Source: Antedon mediterranea
Taxonomy: Eukaryota; Echinodermata; Crinoidea; Comatulida; Antedonidae
Direction: 5' to 3'
Assembly (NCBI RefSeq): GCF_964355755.1
Contig: NC_092676.1
Coordinates: 10,958,288 to 11,022,287, forward strand
DNA length: 64,000 bases
Position numbers and translations under genes: made by a program. Below are positions 36,707 to 47,825 of this stretch, piece by piece (the stretch's first letter is position 1; every line of letters starts with the position of its first letter). The notes under the pieces were generated by a model. The model was given only the letters and a program-made list of their open reading frames with translations, was not told the DNA's origin and did no database searches.

Positions 36707-36712
36707 TTACAA

Positions 36713-38580
36713 GGTATTTTGTGATAATATAAATAAAATAGAGGGCATAAGATTTTATATAGTTTCAACGAATTTGACAATGTCACAACTTTGCCAGCAC
36801 AATCAACATTTCAGTCAGAATTCCCAGTGGAATCATCACCGCTGTTGGATATTGTACAAAATTATCTAATTCCTTTTAAATGTTAAACTAATAAATTGTG
36901 TTGTAATTACCATTTTATTTTTAGGATTCAAGGGTGTAGACAATACCTATATACTGTATGAAATAATAACTTAAATATGACCATTCATGTTAATGAACTA
37001 TGACATTAATGCACTATAAGTCTATACATTATTCCACACAACCTACTGAACATTTATTTACTCAATTTGTTAATTCCACTTTAAAAACACCTTAACAGTA
37101 ATTATATGTACACATTGCAAAATGATTGATTCAAATTGCTTAATATCCTGATAGTGAATGCATAGTGAAGACTTCACTTTCAAGATATTGATATGTTCAA
37201 TAATTCTCTGGTCATACAAATGAGGCATATGGCCACATGCATTTAATGTTTTATAGTGAAAAATATCACAGAACAGTAATAGCAGTTATTTACTTCTTGG
37301 AGTTTAGAGCTTTACATTTACTATATTATCCACAAGTAAAACTTTGCTAAAACAAAAGAAGTGTAACAGTAAAATGAGCAACCACCTAGTTATAGTACTA
37401 CTGTATATAATTGTATAGGATAAATGAGCAGATGAAGCATAAATTACTTTTGCTAGACTGAAAAGTAATAACAAATATCATAACTATCTATATATAAATT
37501 TACGTAAGGGCAAAATCCGGTAAATCGCGCGTTATTTCTAGAATGTTTACTCGATGGTATATAAAGTTGGTTAGAATCTCGGTACTGATTTTAACCACCA
37601 GATGTAACCCTGTTTACTAATTAAATTGAGTTAGATAATTAGTTATTGACAATTAAAACGAATTTAGGTTCAACGATTTTCCCCAAATAGGGATGTTTTC
37701 CGATCGTGGTATACACTGTCTAATGGATGTTCTCTTGAAAATTACCTGCACACAATAATACGAGGATGCATCGAATTTTCCTATCTCCTCCTACGATAAT
37801 TGTTCTTAATGGCTGAAAACTGGTTGAACAGCTCGAGTACAGTATCATAATGTTGAAGACAGGCCGATTTTCTTTAAAAAATACTATTTTGATAGAGTTA
37901 CTATACGTTTATACAAATGTATTGATTTGCGATGAATGGAACATTCCAATCTCTGTTCCACAAGTTTCTACTCCCTCAGGCGTCGTAAAGACAAGTACAG
38001 TCATAACAGAAATTCGATCCATTTTTTTCCAATCTGTGCTGCAGAGGTTGGATATACGGTAGGCCTAGGTATTTTTTTAACGGATAATGAGCTAGCCTTT
38101 CCAGTCGTCGTCTATGTACAATTAACTTTATGATTGCAGTTAAACCACCATCCACACCACCACCCTCCCCCTCACTGGCATGAGTAGCGTTGTAAAGCCA
38201 GTAGAGGACAGGCTTACAGTACGAAGGATCACATGCCCTAAACGCAAAACAATTTTGGTGGTTAGGAACCAACTTAAGTATGGATTGGCTCTAAGAAACA
38301 ATTGAGAACCATTAGGCCTACTAATTAAGTTGAGTTAGATAATTATCTATTGATGATTAAAGCGAATTTACGGTTTACCACGAATAGAGGTCTTTACTTT
38401 ATTACTGACAGTTCCTTCTGAATGTTTGTATTAATTTTAATGTAATTACAAAACAATTAATATTTTGTTACTAAATGGATAAAGAATACATTTAAAAATT
38501 GTTCGTCTTTGCACCCATCCTCTTCCCCATCCATCAACCCTAATGTTACATACAAAATACAACTTCAGTTTGTTACAAAA
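36713..38580. other. AT-rich intronic sequence with one direct repeat
   Basis: ACTAATTAAATTGAGTTAGA and following bases at 37,616-37,700 recur, diverged, at 38,318-38,395. Nothing else recognised. Confidence 0.5.
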
Positions 38581-38593
38581 CAAGTGGTCTTAT

Positions 38594-38784
38594 TTTGTGA
38601 CAAGTTTCTCTTTCGGAAGTAATTCCCAGGGTGCTAATTTTAGTTGAGTACATAAATCACCGCGTCTATTTATTCGTTCCTGTAAACGACATGTATTATT
38701 GTCCTACATGTACATTTGAAGTCGCCAGTTTTTTACCGCTGAAATCACTATGTATTCGAGAACCATCTGTGGGCATGACCTAGA
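38594..38784 (+). repeat. LINE 3'-end repeat, copy 2
   Basis: Diverged copy of 12,381-12,568, probably a 5'-truncated insertion of the same L1-like family; only the 3' UTR is present. Confidence 0.65.
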
Positions 38785-39384
38785 TCTAGTTATTTAAATT
38801 TTTACTAGAGATTTCGAGCCCTGCCAGGTAGGTAATAATGATGACACCACTCAGTTAATATATAGGGTTTGTTTTAAGCTGTTTTTGCTATGCAAGTGGC
38901 TTTAAGAAAATTGAGCAATTTGGTAGTCTTAAGAACACTTCTCATTATCTCATTCCTTGACAGCATTACAATCTAGCATTACTACTTATGTTAATTGCTC
39001 TTGCTGTGAGAAGACATTGAAAATGTCGATAAGATCTCTTTTGAGATCAATAAGCTGTAAAGACTAACAGTGCAAATGTATTATATTACATTATATTGCT
39101 CAATATTACAATTATATTCAATATTTATTATTTTTTTCATTTTCTTAATATTGAACTATAATCTGGCTATTTTTGATGATGAGTTTGACCTGGGTCACCG
39201 ACATTGCCTCAACAATATCTGAATCAAGACTGTATAATTCTAAAATCCAATCCGTTTTTACTGATCTTAAATATTTTTAAATATTAATAAATTAATAATA
39301 TTTTTGCTAATCAGTGGCTAATCCATGATTAAGGTAATGCATATATTACTTCAAAAACATTAAACCATACCATTCCTTGTCTTA

Positions 39385-40335
39385 AGGGTATGTTCAGACC
39401 TACGGAGTTATGCTTTCGTATCACAGCCAAGGTCATATTTTAATGAGCGTCATAAGAGCAAAGTGTTCAGATTCATTGCAACGAAGTTGCTTTACAAACG
39501 GATATGATGTCACTCGCTGGCGATTAACCAAACTCTAAAACACGCATAGACCTACCTTCGTTGTTATTAAAAGTAGTAGTGGTTGGTTTAGGAGTTACAG
39601 GCCTAGACCAAACACTTGGGCTCGGCATTATCGATTGGTTGTCAGGCATACCAACCAGCCGATCGTTTTGTGGTTTGGGTTTATATTTGGTCTATGACCT
39701 AAAATATCATTTATGGCAGAAAAATGTTCAAATCCCATACTTGCACCGGCTCCAGATTTATTTACTCGGTCTTTCGCCGCTTTATATGACGACCCCTTCA
39801 ATTTCGTTTGGATATTAAATCCTTCTTTATGAGGATGGCCCATCTGCTAACGTGTCCGCAATCTTGTTGAACACAGACATCTTGTTGTCGGTGCTTTTAC
39901 GCCAGTTTTTCACTTCCAACCGATCTCTGAACTCAGGGCTTCCCCACAATGAAATAAGGTATTTTACTTCGGTTTCTCGCCAATGCGCACGCTTCGATGA
40001 CATTTTAAATTAATTAATATAATAATATTAATAATAATACTGTATAGTGTAACAACAAAAGGTATGATTTTTTCGCACGTTCACCGATCACAACAAATGG
40101 ATCAGCTTGGCTATACGATGAGGAGCACATGTCACGATGTAATGTGGCGAATATTGTAATTTGAATGGCTAGATATCTAACCTAGGTCATATTCATCGAT
40201 GCGTGACTTTCGTATTGTAAGCGACGTCCACTAAACTCATGGTCGTACCAGGTGGCTTCCACTAATCTTTTCCTGGTTCAGACCTATGGACTTGTACAAT
40301 ACGAAAGCATAACTCCGTAGGTCTGAACAGGCCCT
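39385..40335. mobile_element. PIF/Harbinger-like relic with MYB/SANT frame
   Basis: Inverted ends read AGGGTATGTTCAGACCTACG and AGGGCCTGTTCAGACCTACG and continue through GAGTTATGCTTTCGTAT. The flanks are TTA on the left and TGA on the right, a possible decayed TWA duplication. The only coding content is a minus-strand MYB/SANT-like frame, the second protein of Harbinger elements. The nuclease gene is absent, so it is non-autonomous. Confidence 0.7.
39628..40003 (-). pseudogene. Harbinger MYB/SANT-like DNA-binding protein, one frameshift
   Basis: From ATG at 40,003 the minus strand reads MSSKRAHWRETEVKYLISLW, then VFNKIADTLADG and a stop at about 39,835. The next frame continues immediately with GFNIQTKLKGSSYKAAKDRV and then FEHFSAINDILGHRP. 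This is the usual order of a trihelix MYB/SANT-like domain: W-ETE-LI-W, IA--L---G, C/T--K-K-L---YK--KD, F--ID-ILG-RP. In Harbinger transposons this protein helps bring the nuclease to the transposon ends. One frameshift near 39,840 breaks the frame. Confidence 0.68.
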
Positions 40336-40529
40336 TGATGTACATTCTATAGTTAATTACAAGAGAGAAACAACATACTACAGACTGTTAAAGTAGGCTA
40401 CAAGGTTGGCATGTGAAAATGTCTCGTCGCTGAATTCATTTTCTTAATTTTTTTTAAAAGAATCTATTACAAATTTAATACAAATCAGGTAAGACAGGGT
40501 ATTTTTAAGTTACAATTCTTCTATTGTTT

Positions 40530-40690
40530 TCCCTTCACGATTGCACCAGCTAGGCCTACAAAACTAAGCCTAGCTAGGCTAGGCAGACAACCGACACGAG
40601 GAAATTCACCGCGAGCTACTTAGGTAGTGCATTGTTTATCTCTTTGTATCATAATTTACCATAAAACGTACATTTAAGACAAGGAATGAC
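40530..40690 (+). repeat. Interspersed repeat shared with 52.6 kb
   Basis: CAGCTAGGCCTACAAAACTA and GAGCTACTTAGGTAGTGCAT are in the same order at 52,590-52,690. An inverted, partial copy lies near 25,580-25,680. Confidence 0.6.
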
Positions 40691-40850
40691 CTGGTTTTAA
40701 TGTTTTTAAAGTTTTTATACTGTATATGCATTATTTTTACAAAACGTCACAAATTGTAGGGAATGGGTCGTTAACCATTGAAAAACTAAAAAAATAAATA
40801 ATTATAATATTGACAGAAAATATAGTTTGGCCTTAAATTAGATTGATTGG

Positions 40851-41059
40851 GATAGTGTCCCATGACATGGCATGGGATAGTGTCCCATGGCATGGCATGG
40901 GATAGTGTCCCATGGCATGGCATGGGATAGTGTCCCATGGCATGGCATGGCATAGTGTCCCATGGCATGGCATGGCATAGTGTCCCATGGCATGGCATGG
41001 CATAGTGTCCCATGGCATGGCATGGCATAGTGTCCCATGGCATGGCATGGCATAGTGTC
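40851..41059. repeat. 25-bp satellite, about 8 copies
   Basis: The unit is GATAGTGTCCCATGGCATGG plus CATGG. The first three to four units carry GGGATAG, the later ones GGCATAG. Because 25 is not a multiple of 3, all three minus-strand frames stay open and give the same 25-residue period; these frames are not genes. Confidence 0.95.
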
Positions 41060-41115
41060 TTGCATTTATGAGAAAATCTGTTTTTGAATTGAACAATAAC
41101 CACCCAAGTTGTTAA

Positions 41116-43035
41116 AGGGGGGTTCCGGGTTTAAAATGAATAGTAAAAAATGTAAAATATATTTGTTTGTCTCTTGAACGGTAAAAGTTTCAATTTATAT
41201 AAGCGCCCAGTGAAGCAGAACGAAGGCTGTGAAATGAGGCCAGATTACAAGTGCAGCTACGACAAAATCACACTGTGGTTACAGAATAGGAAATTCGTGA
41301 AATGGTCAATCTTCCGACGACTCGTTATCATTAACCATATCAATTACTTTTGTAAAATTATACTTATCTGATGTAATTTTAGTCGGTCTTCCCATTTATA
41401 AAGTCAATTTTCTATGAAAATCCATCAAAACAGTGAAAAATTAGATAAGTTTGCACTTTACGTTTGCCGATTTTCGCACTGACTTAGGGAAAGCCTTCAA
41501 AATCAATGAAGCGTAACGTATACATTCCTGCTGAGCGAGGAGAGCGAGACGACGATACACGTGCTCTCTCTGCCCATGCCTGGCATCGTCACGTGATAAG
41601 CAGATACAGTATACAACAATACCAAACTGGTCGGGTCGAGTATACCCCGTCTATAATCACAACATGAACGATGTACAGTATTTGATTGAAGGTCGACTCA
41701 ACCTACCGGAATGGTATAGATAATATAGCTCGAATGAGAGAGTTGGAATATTTGTAAACATAAGTACAGTATTGCTAATTTTAACAAGTGTAGCCTAAGT
41801 AAAAGGCCTGGTAGTATCAATTCGCATAGGGTCTACTACACTAGCTAGCTCAATTTTTAACTGGGCCGGATCGGCTAGGCTAGGCTAGGTCTCCTTCCTA
41901 CTACCGGTCTACTTGCTTGATGCAGTATCCGCTTTTTTGGAGAGTAAACTAGGCCTACTTATTAGACGATCGGGACACCATACGTGCGGACGGCGATCGG
42001 ACCTTGTTTTGCCTCAATATTTACAGCCGATTTTTGTAGAACGTTTTAGGTTTAGATTGTTTAGGAGTTTGGTTGATAGAATGGGTTTGGAATCCACTGA
42101 GTTTTGTTATTTATGGGCCAATCGTTTAGTAATAGGCTAGCTAGGCCCATGAATGATGGCCCCAATGTTTTAAAGGCTTTGAGGATATTGACCCAAAAGA
42201 TTTATTTAAATTGTCTCACAACATCAGAACCAGGGGACACAGCTTAAAACTATATCGTCCAAAACTTAGAGGAAATCTTATGTGCAGGGTCAACTTTTTT
42301 TACCATCAGAGTCATACATCACTGGAATTCTCTGCCTGAATATGTAATACAAGCCTCTTCAGTGAACATCTTTAAGTCTAGACTTGACAACTATTTTCGG
42401 CCGGCTAGAAATGGAATCTAATAGGCACTAGCCTAAACTATTTCCATCAAACATTAAGTGTAAGTGTAAGTGTAACGTATAGCCATCATGGCATGGAATC
42501 CCTAGTCAGAAATGGCTCTCACCCCGGCATGAATAAAATGATTTAGGCTAGGCCTAGCCTAGTACGTGAAGCCGATATACGATCTGTACTATTAATTCGA
42601 GGTATAAAAATACAGTAGTATAATTTATGACTCCGTAATCTGTACTAAATTTTGTATTTCATTAAATGTCAAATAAATATATGCTACTACTGTTATTATT
42701 TAGGCCTAGCTTAGCAAATCTACAAAAAATGTATTTCACAATGATCGGGTGGTCGTCGTTTGACAGAAGAGAGAGAACACAAAGTACAAGCTTGACGTCG
42801 CGAGTTTGGAATCCACTGATGACGTGATTTTGTGAATATCTCATGAATATTAATGAGCTTCCCTAAGCTGCTGAAAAACAGATTTTCCATGAATTTACCC
42901 TAAAATGTATATGAAATTTAATTTTTTTAATTTCTCGTTATTACTTCTTCATTCTGACATGTCTATATTTTTATAATATTTTTTATTTAATAAATAAACG
43001 ATATTTAAAAGCAATTTTAAACCCAGAATCCCCCT
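41116..43035. mobile_element. TTAA element (Kolobok/T2-like), copy A
   Basis: Ends are AGGGGGGTTCCGGGTTTAAAA and, inverted, AGGGGGATTCTGGGTTTAAAA, flanked by TTAA on both sides (41,112-41,115 and 43,036-43,039). TTAA plus AGGGG fits the TTAAAGGRR rule of Kolobok/T2 elements better than piggyBac. It aligns in opposite orientation along its length with 56,260-57,827. This copy is longer mainly because of an inserted LINE tail. No transposase; a 65-codon frame at 41,174-41,371 is also open in copy B but shows no known domain. Confidence 0.85.
42174..42473 (+). pseudogene. 5'-truncated LINE tail inside TTAA element copy A
   Basis: This insert is absent from copy B. It reads NIRTRGHSLKLYRPKLRGN, then WNSLPEYVIQASSVNIFKSRLDNYF, in two frames. 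It is followed by a stop and a (GTAAGT)n tail (TAAGTGTAAGTGTAAGTGTA). The WNSLP...S-N-FK-RLD block is the extreme C-terminus of many non-LTR retrotransposon ORF2 proteins. Confidence 0.75.
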
Positions 43036-43788
43036 TTAAGGTGAAGTCTGGAAGGAAATGTATCAGGGGGATTAGGACAGTGATTAGGACAGTGATTAAT
43101 TTACATTTACTATTGGTAAAAAAAACCAATTTTGGTCCATTTGTTTTTATCTTGCTCATAATAGTAATAGGTATTTTTATCGTTGTTTTTACACAGTAAA
43201 TTTATATTTCTACAGACAAAAGTGGTGAAGGTGGTGTGGTACTTTATACTTGAGTGGTGCATGAAAAAATGATTTTCCACTTCCATATCATTTACATACA
43301 CAATATACCATATTAAAACAATGATACTCATATACCAAAGCAATGAATAACAAGACTAAATCAACATTTTATATTTAAACTACATATCTCCAATATAATT
43401 CAAGTTTACAAAATAGTACACCTTTGCATATAATTACAATGCCTAAAGGAAGGACTTTTGCAATTAACTTTGCATATTACTTCACTAATTTGTGAGATTC
43501 CCCATTGTTCACACTTAATTAGATAAGCCTGTACAATATTATTTCAAGTGAAACATGCATTTTCATTTGTGTATTCATGTCTACTAAAATTATTTGCAGA
43601 TTATAGCTTGTTATTTTTTTAACCAAGGAAAAATTAAACATATATTAAAAATACAATTAGTAAAGCATAGTTTATATTTATTTTAAGTCTTCTCAAGTTT
43701 AAAGACCATGTAACATAGGACCACTCCATCCTACCTATAATGACTCTTATATTTATGTTAATAAACATAATAATAATAATAAACATAT
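43036..43788. other. AT-rich intronic sequence, nothing recognised
   Basis: No supported gene or element. Confidence 0.5.
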
Positions 43789-43827
43789 GCATTCATATGC
43801 ATGTTAATAAACATGCATATGAATGCA
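43788..43827. repeat. Perfect hairpin, 18-bp arms
   Basis: TGCATTCATATGCATGTT, a 4-base loop (AATA), and the exact complement. It lies 45 bp left of the Harbinger-like element at 43,872. Confidence 0.85.
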
Positions 43828-43871
43828 CTAGCCTACAGTATTATCAGTGTAACCCTGCCATGGTTTACCAT

Positions 43872-44633
43872 GGGCCTGTTCGTAGGGGTTGAAAATACCA
43901 GCTTATTCCCGATTTCCGTTCGCGTGACCCAATTAACTTTTGCCTCAGGCTACAAAAAATTCGAGGCAAAATGTTCACCAAATTTGCAGGTTATTTCAGC
44001 GATAATCCAATTATACTCGGCCTTCGAGGATAATAAATCTCCGATAGAGGCGTTGTGTCAAATTTTGACCTTTGCATTTGTGAAATTTTCTAGAACACAA
44101 ACAGTCCACCAGTGGTCCGATCGGAATACAAACGTTCGCTGCCTTGGCCCGTCATTTCTCCTACGAAGCTCTTCCATACACGCTTCGAGAGCGATCTTTA
44201 GCTGGTGCTGTCCTTGCTTGTTGGTGTAGACCGCTTAGTAGGCCTAGCTGGTCGGTGGTGTTTCGTTTAACATTGGGCTCAAATTCTTCGTCAAGGAGTA
44301 AAATAATGGTCGTCAGGAGAAGGCATATTTCGGCAGGATTATCGGCGTTAAGAGGCATAAGGTTTGTCGCAAGGATAAGCAGTGTAAAAGGTAGCAAGTA
44401 ATTGTTATTGTAAAGAAAGATCGCGAGTAAAAAATATACAACACGAAACTAGCGTGCGAAAATGGGGTCGTAGGTTGTAAAGACAACTGACCTTAAAACG
44501 TAACTTCCGGTTTGTGATTCGTCGATTAAGCATTTAAGCGGTTAAATATTTCAAGTACGAACGACGCTCAATTTATAACCCGAGGCATGGGTGAAATTAA
44601 GCGCTTATTTTAACCACCGTACGAACACGACCC
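43872..44633. mobile_element. Harbinger-like non-autonomous relic 2
   Basis: Ends are GGGCCTGTTCGTAGGGGTT and, inverted, GGGTCGTGTTCGTACGGTGG, both leading into (G)AAAATA. The GGGCCTGTTC start is the same style as the element at 39,385. On the minus strand about 44,260-44,060, residues such as CMEELRRRN and SDHWWTVCVLENFT resemble the segment ahead of the HARBI1-type nuclease core, but the match is weak and broken by stops. No TWA duplication is clear. Confidence 0.45.
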
Positions 44634-46585
44634 ATGTTTTCCTTATTAGATTTTTTAAATCTTTTAATCCTTTCTTTGTTGTTAAGCCCAAGTTTTAATT
44701 AGTTGTTTATCTTTTTGTTAGAACTTCCTTTGCTGTTTATGTCATTATGTCATAAACTATGTGATAATGCATGGGAGCTTTCTGTTTTTTCTATCCTTTG
44801 CTTTTTCCCCAGCAACATGGTTTGACCAATGGGATTAGCCTTGGTCAGGTGACAGGGCCAATATTAGGGTATGTTCCCATGTTTCATTCTCTTTTCCTGA
44901 TTATGCCATCTGAAGTGCTGGTCATTTCCAAGTGTTACAAATTAAAATATATGACTTTATTTAAAGCTTACTTACGTTTTACTGTACTACAGTATAGTTT
45001 ACATTACCGAACTAAGTTTTAAGTTCGCGTTGATTGGAAGTTTACATTACCGAACTAAGTTTTAAAGTTCGCGTTGGTTGGAAGTTTGTGCTAGTTTGGC
45101 ATATTGCACTAAAAAAACTATATTTGATCGACTGTATTGTACATATTGGAGACTGTTCGTTTTATTTTGAATATTGGCTCTTTGTATAGGTGAGTGTTTG
45201 AACACCAATTTACTTTGTTCTATATTTAAAGTTCATTATTGTATAAGTATATTACTGTTGTTATTATTTACAGTTAATGCTGTTTTAATGGAAGTCATTA
45301 CAGTATAGTATATAACTTAACGTGACATTATTATTAATTATGTTTAAACCTATTTTTATAAATGGAATGTTTCCATGATTGGTCTGTTACTGTTAGGGTA
45401 AGCAGGCTCAAGATAGACCTATTACTGTATATCATATAGGCATTGTATAGATCAGCAAATTGTTATTTTCCTCTTTTACTTATTTATTGTTCTTTAAGAC
45501 AATGTTTTCATTTTCCTTTTTCATTATGTTATTTTTGAGACAACGATTGCCATTATGAAGTCGTTTTATGAGTATTGCCATGCAAGGCTGATAAAATGTA
45601 CTTATGGTACATTCAATGTTAAACTATTTTAGACAGTATACTGTATTATTATACTGTATTTTGGCTCTTTGTATAGGCTACCGAAGAACCACTGGTTCTC
45701 GGACACCGAAATTATCTGTATAGACTGCTATATAAATCAACTGTATTCATCTACCGTAAGGCGAAAAACGCAAGACTGACGTCAAGGTCGCCGTTGGAAG
45801 CGGTAGCTACCTTATCTTTAATAACCTTATCGGCGTTTTAGATAAGTCATACTTTCCGTTCTCTTTTGTTTTATTTTTATTTTATTCTAGTTTGGTCGAA
45901 TAAACCGTGTTTTGTTCCATTTAAATTTATGTTCTGATGTTTTTGTATTTGAGTTACGTTTGCAGTAAAATAGTCTGAACTTGCGTTGAACAGTACAAAA
46001 TCCTCCAAAGCAACGTAATTTGAGGCTGTTTTAATCAGAGTTAGGGTAACAAACTTTTTCGATTTGTTATGGTACATAAATAAAATTCTGCGTGCAAAAC
46101 ACATTGCATGAGGTTCGAAGCAATGACTGTGTGTAAATCCATTCTTTCAATTTTAAAAATGGCCTTTAAAGTTCAATATTCCTGCCTATATTTATTGGTT
46201 AAAAATTGTAGCATAGAAAATATACGCAAACGTAAAACGTACCCACAGGCCAAGAGGTATATCATTAATTGCAGAGGTGTAGGCTGGTTGCTGTCTGGGG
46301 GCGCGAAAATTACAAGTCCACAGAACCAGCCCGCCATGGTTGGGATGGAGCTAAGAAAATCTTGAAAAATAGAGTTGCTAGGTCCCCAGAAATTGGATTA
46401 TACTTCGAAATATGAAACAAAATACAAATTACAAGTCTACAGATTGGATGGATTTAAGAAAATTGTGAAAAATAGAGCTTCTAGGTCCCTGGAAATTGAA
46501 CTTATATAGGCCCCTATTAATAAATGAAACAAAATTGTAATTCAACAGGACCAGCCCGCCATGGTATATCACTGGTCTATTTATT
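44634..46585. other. AT-rich intronic sequence
   Basis: Apart from the 45-bp duplication, nothing is recognised. Confidence 0.5.
44999..45088 (+). repeat. 45-bp tandem duplication
   Basis: TTTACATTACCGAACTAAGT through GTTGGAAG occurs twice in a row with two or three differences. Confidence 0.85.
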
Positions 46586-46589
46586 CTAT

Positions 46590-46925
46590 TCAATTCAATT
46601 ATTATACATACAAAATACATTCATAAAATTTAGCAGGAGGAAAAAAAAAATTTTTCAGCTAAATTGCACTATAGAAATAGAAAATGATTACAATAATTAA
46701 CACATTACAAATTTAACTCATTAAGTAACTGTACTAAAATATGATAAGGGACTAATATGGTTTGATGTCAAACCTCCGTTCCAAACCAGAGCAGCGTATT
46801 CTAACACCGTTCTAACATAACCTAAATACACTGACATAAGGTCGAGGGAAGAGACACCACAGCGTTTTAATGTCCTTAAAAAGTACAGTTTACTGTTTCC
46901 CTTCATTATCATAGACTCTACATGT
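46590..46925 (-). pseudogene. 5'-truncated LINE tail
   Basis: On the minus strand the frame from about 46,915 reads KLYFLRTLKRCGVSSLDLM and then VYLGYVRTVLEYAALVWN. This is the post-YADD thumb region of CR1/Jockey-like reverse transcriptases (compare FLKQVRRAG-YTSIIRPILQ-YAAPVW in the 30-kb LINE, which is a different family). A short UTR and an (ATTGA)n-like tail at about 46,590 follow. Confidence 0.75.
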
Positions 46926-47264
46926 TTAAGTCAGACTGTAATACAACTTTGTTTAGACCAAGCTAAAAAATTATTAGCACAGATTGGAAGATTACACATT
47001 TGAAACGTCTACATAATAATAGATTTATATAGCTCAAATATACGATGCGCTGACAATAAAGAGAAAGAGTGGAAAACAAAAGGAAGATAACAAAAACACC
47101 AAGCTATAGCACCCAAACAAGAGTATGGGGATACACCATTGGATGACGGGACACTTATGTGGGACCAGCCCACCATGGTTGGAGTGGAGCTAAGAACATT
47201 TTGATAAATAGAGTTGCTAGGTCCTGCAAATTGGACTTATTATACTTCGAAACTTTTGATGGTT

Positions 47265-47825
47265 GTGGCGATTATTATTCTAAGTGATGTTTTATTGGGG
47301 AGGTGTTGGGCGTTTGTTCAAATAAATACCATCCTAATTGAAAATCCATCCATCTTTTGAAACTAACTTCCGCGACACAGTGGGCCGTTTTGGCCTAAGA
47401 AGGAAGACATTTTAAATGGTTTGCAACATGGGCAGAAGTATCTCAGGGTCCTAACGGTACACAGATAGTGCACAGTTAAATACAGTCCTGCCAGCTTACT
47501 CAACAACTTGGCTATAGGGTTTCAATCGATTTCAAACAAAAGGTCTTATCATCAGTTCTGCCGATGTAATTTTATATACTATTCCCCACAATATACTCTG
47601 ATGCTTTATGAATGAAATAATGATGAAGCCCTCCATATCTTCCTAAAAGAGAAATATGGAACAATATCGTAATAGTGAGAACTAATGTTATCAAATCTAC
47701 GTTTCGCAGTACATCTGAGATAGATAAGGTAGGCAGAGATCTTTCCCAAAGTTTTTCCATTGTGCTCGCCTATGTCAGAATTAAGCATAATTTATATATA
47801 GATACTTTGAAAATATCAGGCCTAG
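47265..47825 (+). repeat. Interspersed repeat, copy 1
   Basis: It aligns with 50,555-51,465 (GTGATGTTTTATTGG, TTTGAAACTAACT, TTGCAACATGGGCAGA, AATACTATTCCCCACAATAT, GTTATCAAATCTACGTTTCG, TCGCCTATGTCAGAATTAA). No coding evidence. Identity of the family is unknown. Confidence 0.75.

Noticed and set aside
40786-41103. Three overlapping minus-strand His/Cys-rich proteins
   Set aside because: All three come from the 25-bp satellite; no promoter, splice or family support.
41174-41371. 65-codon frame shared by both TTAA copies as a real gene
   Set aside because: Two young copies will share frames by descent; no domain or start context supports coding, so it is only noted as a finding to test.
43801-44229. 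142-codon + strand frame
   Set aside because: Lies antisense to the Harbinger-like relic and begins inside a hairpin; better explained by that element.
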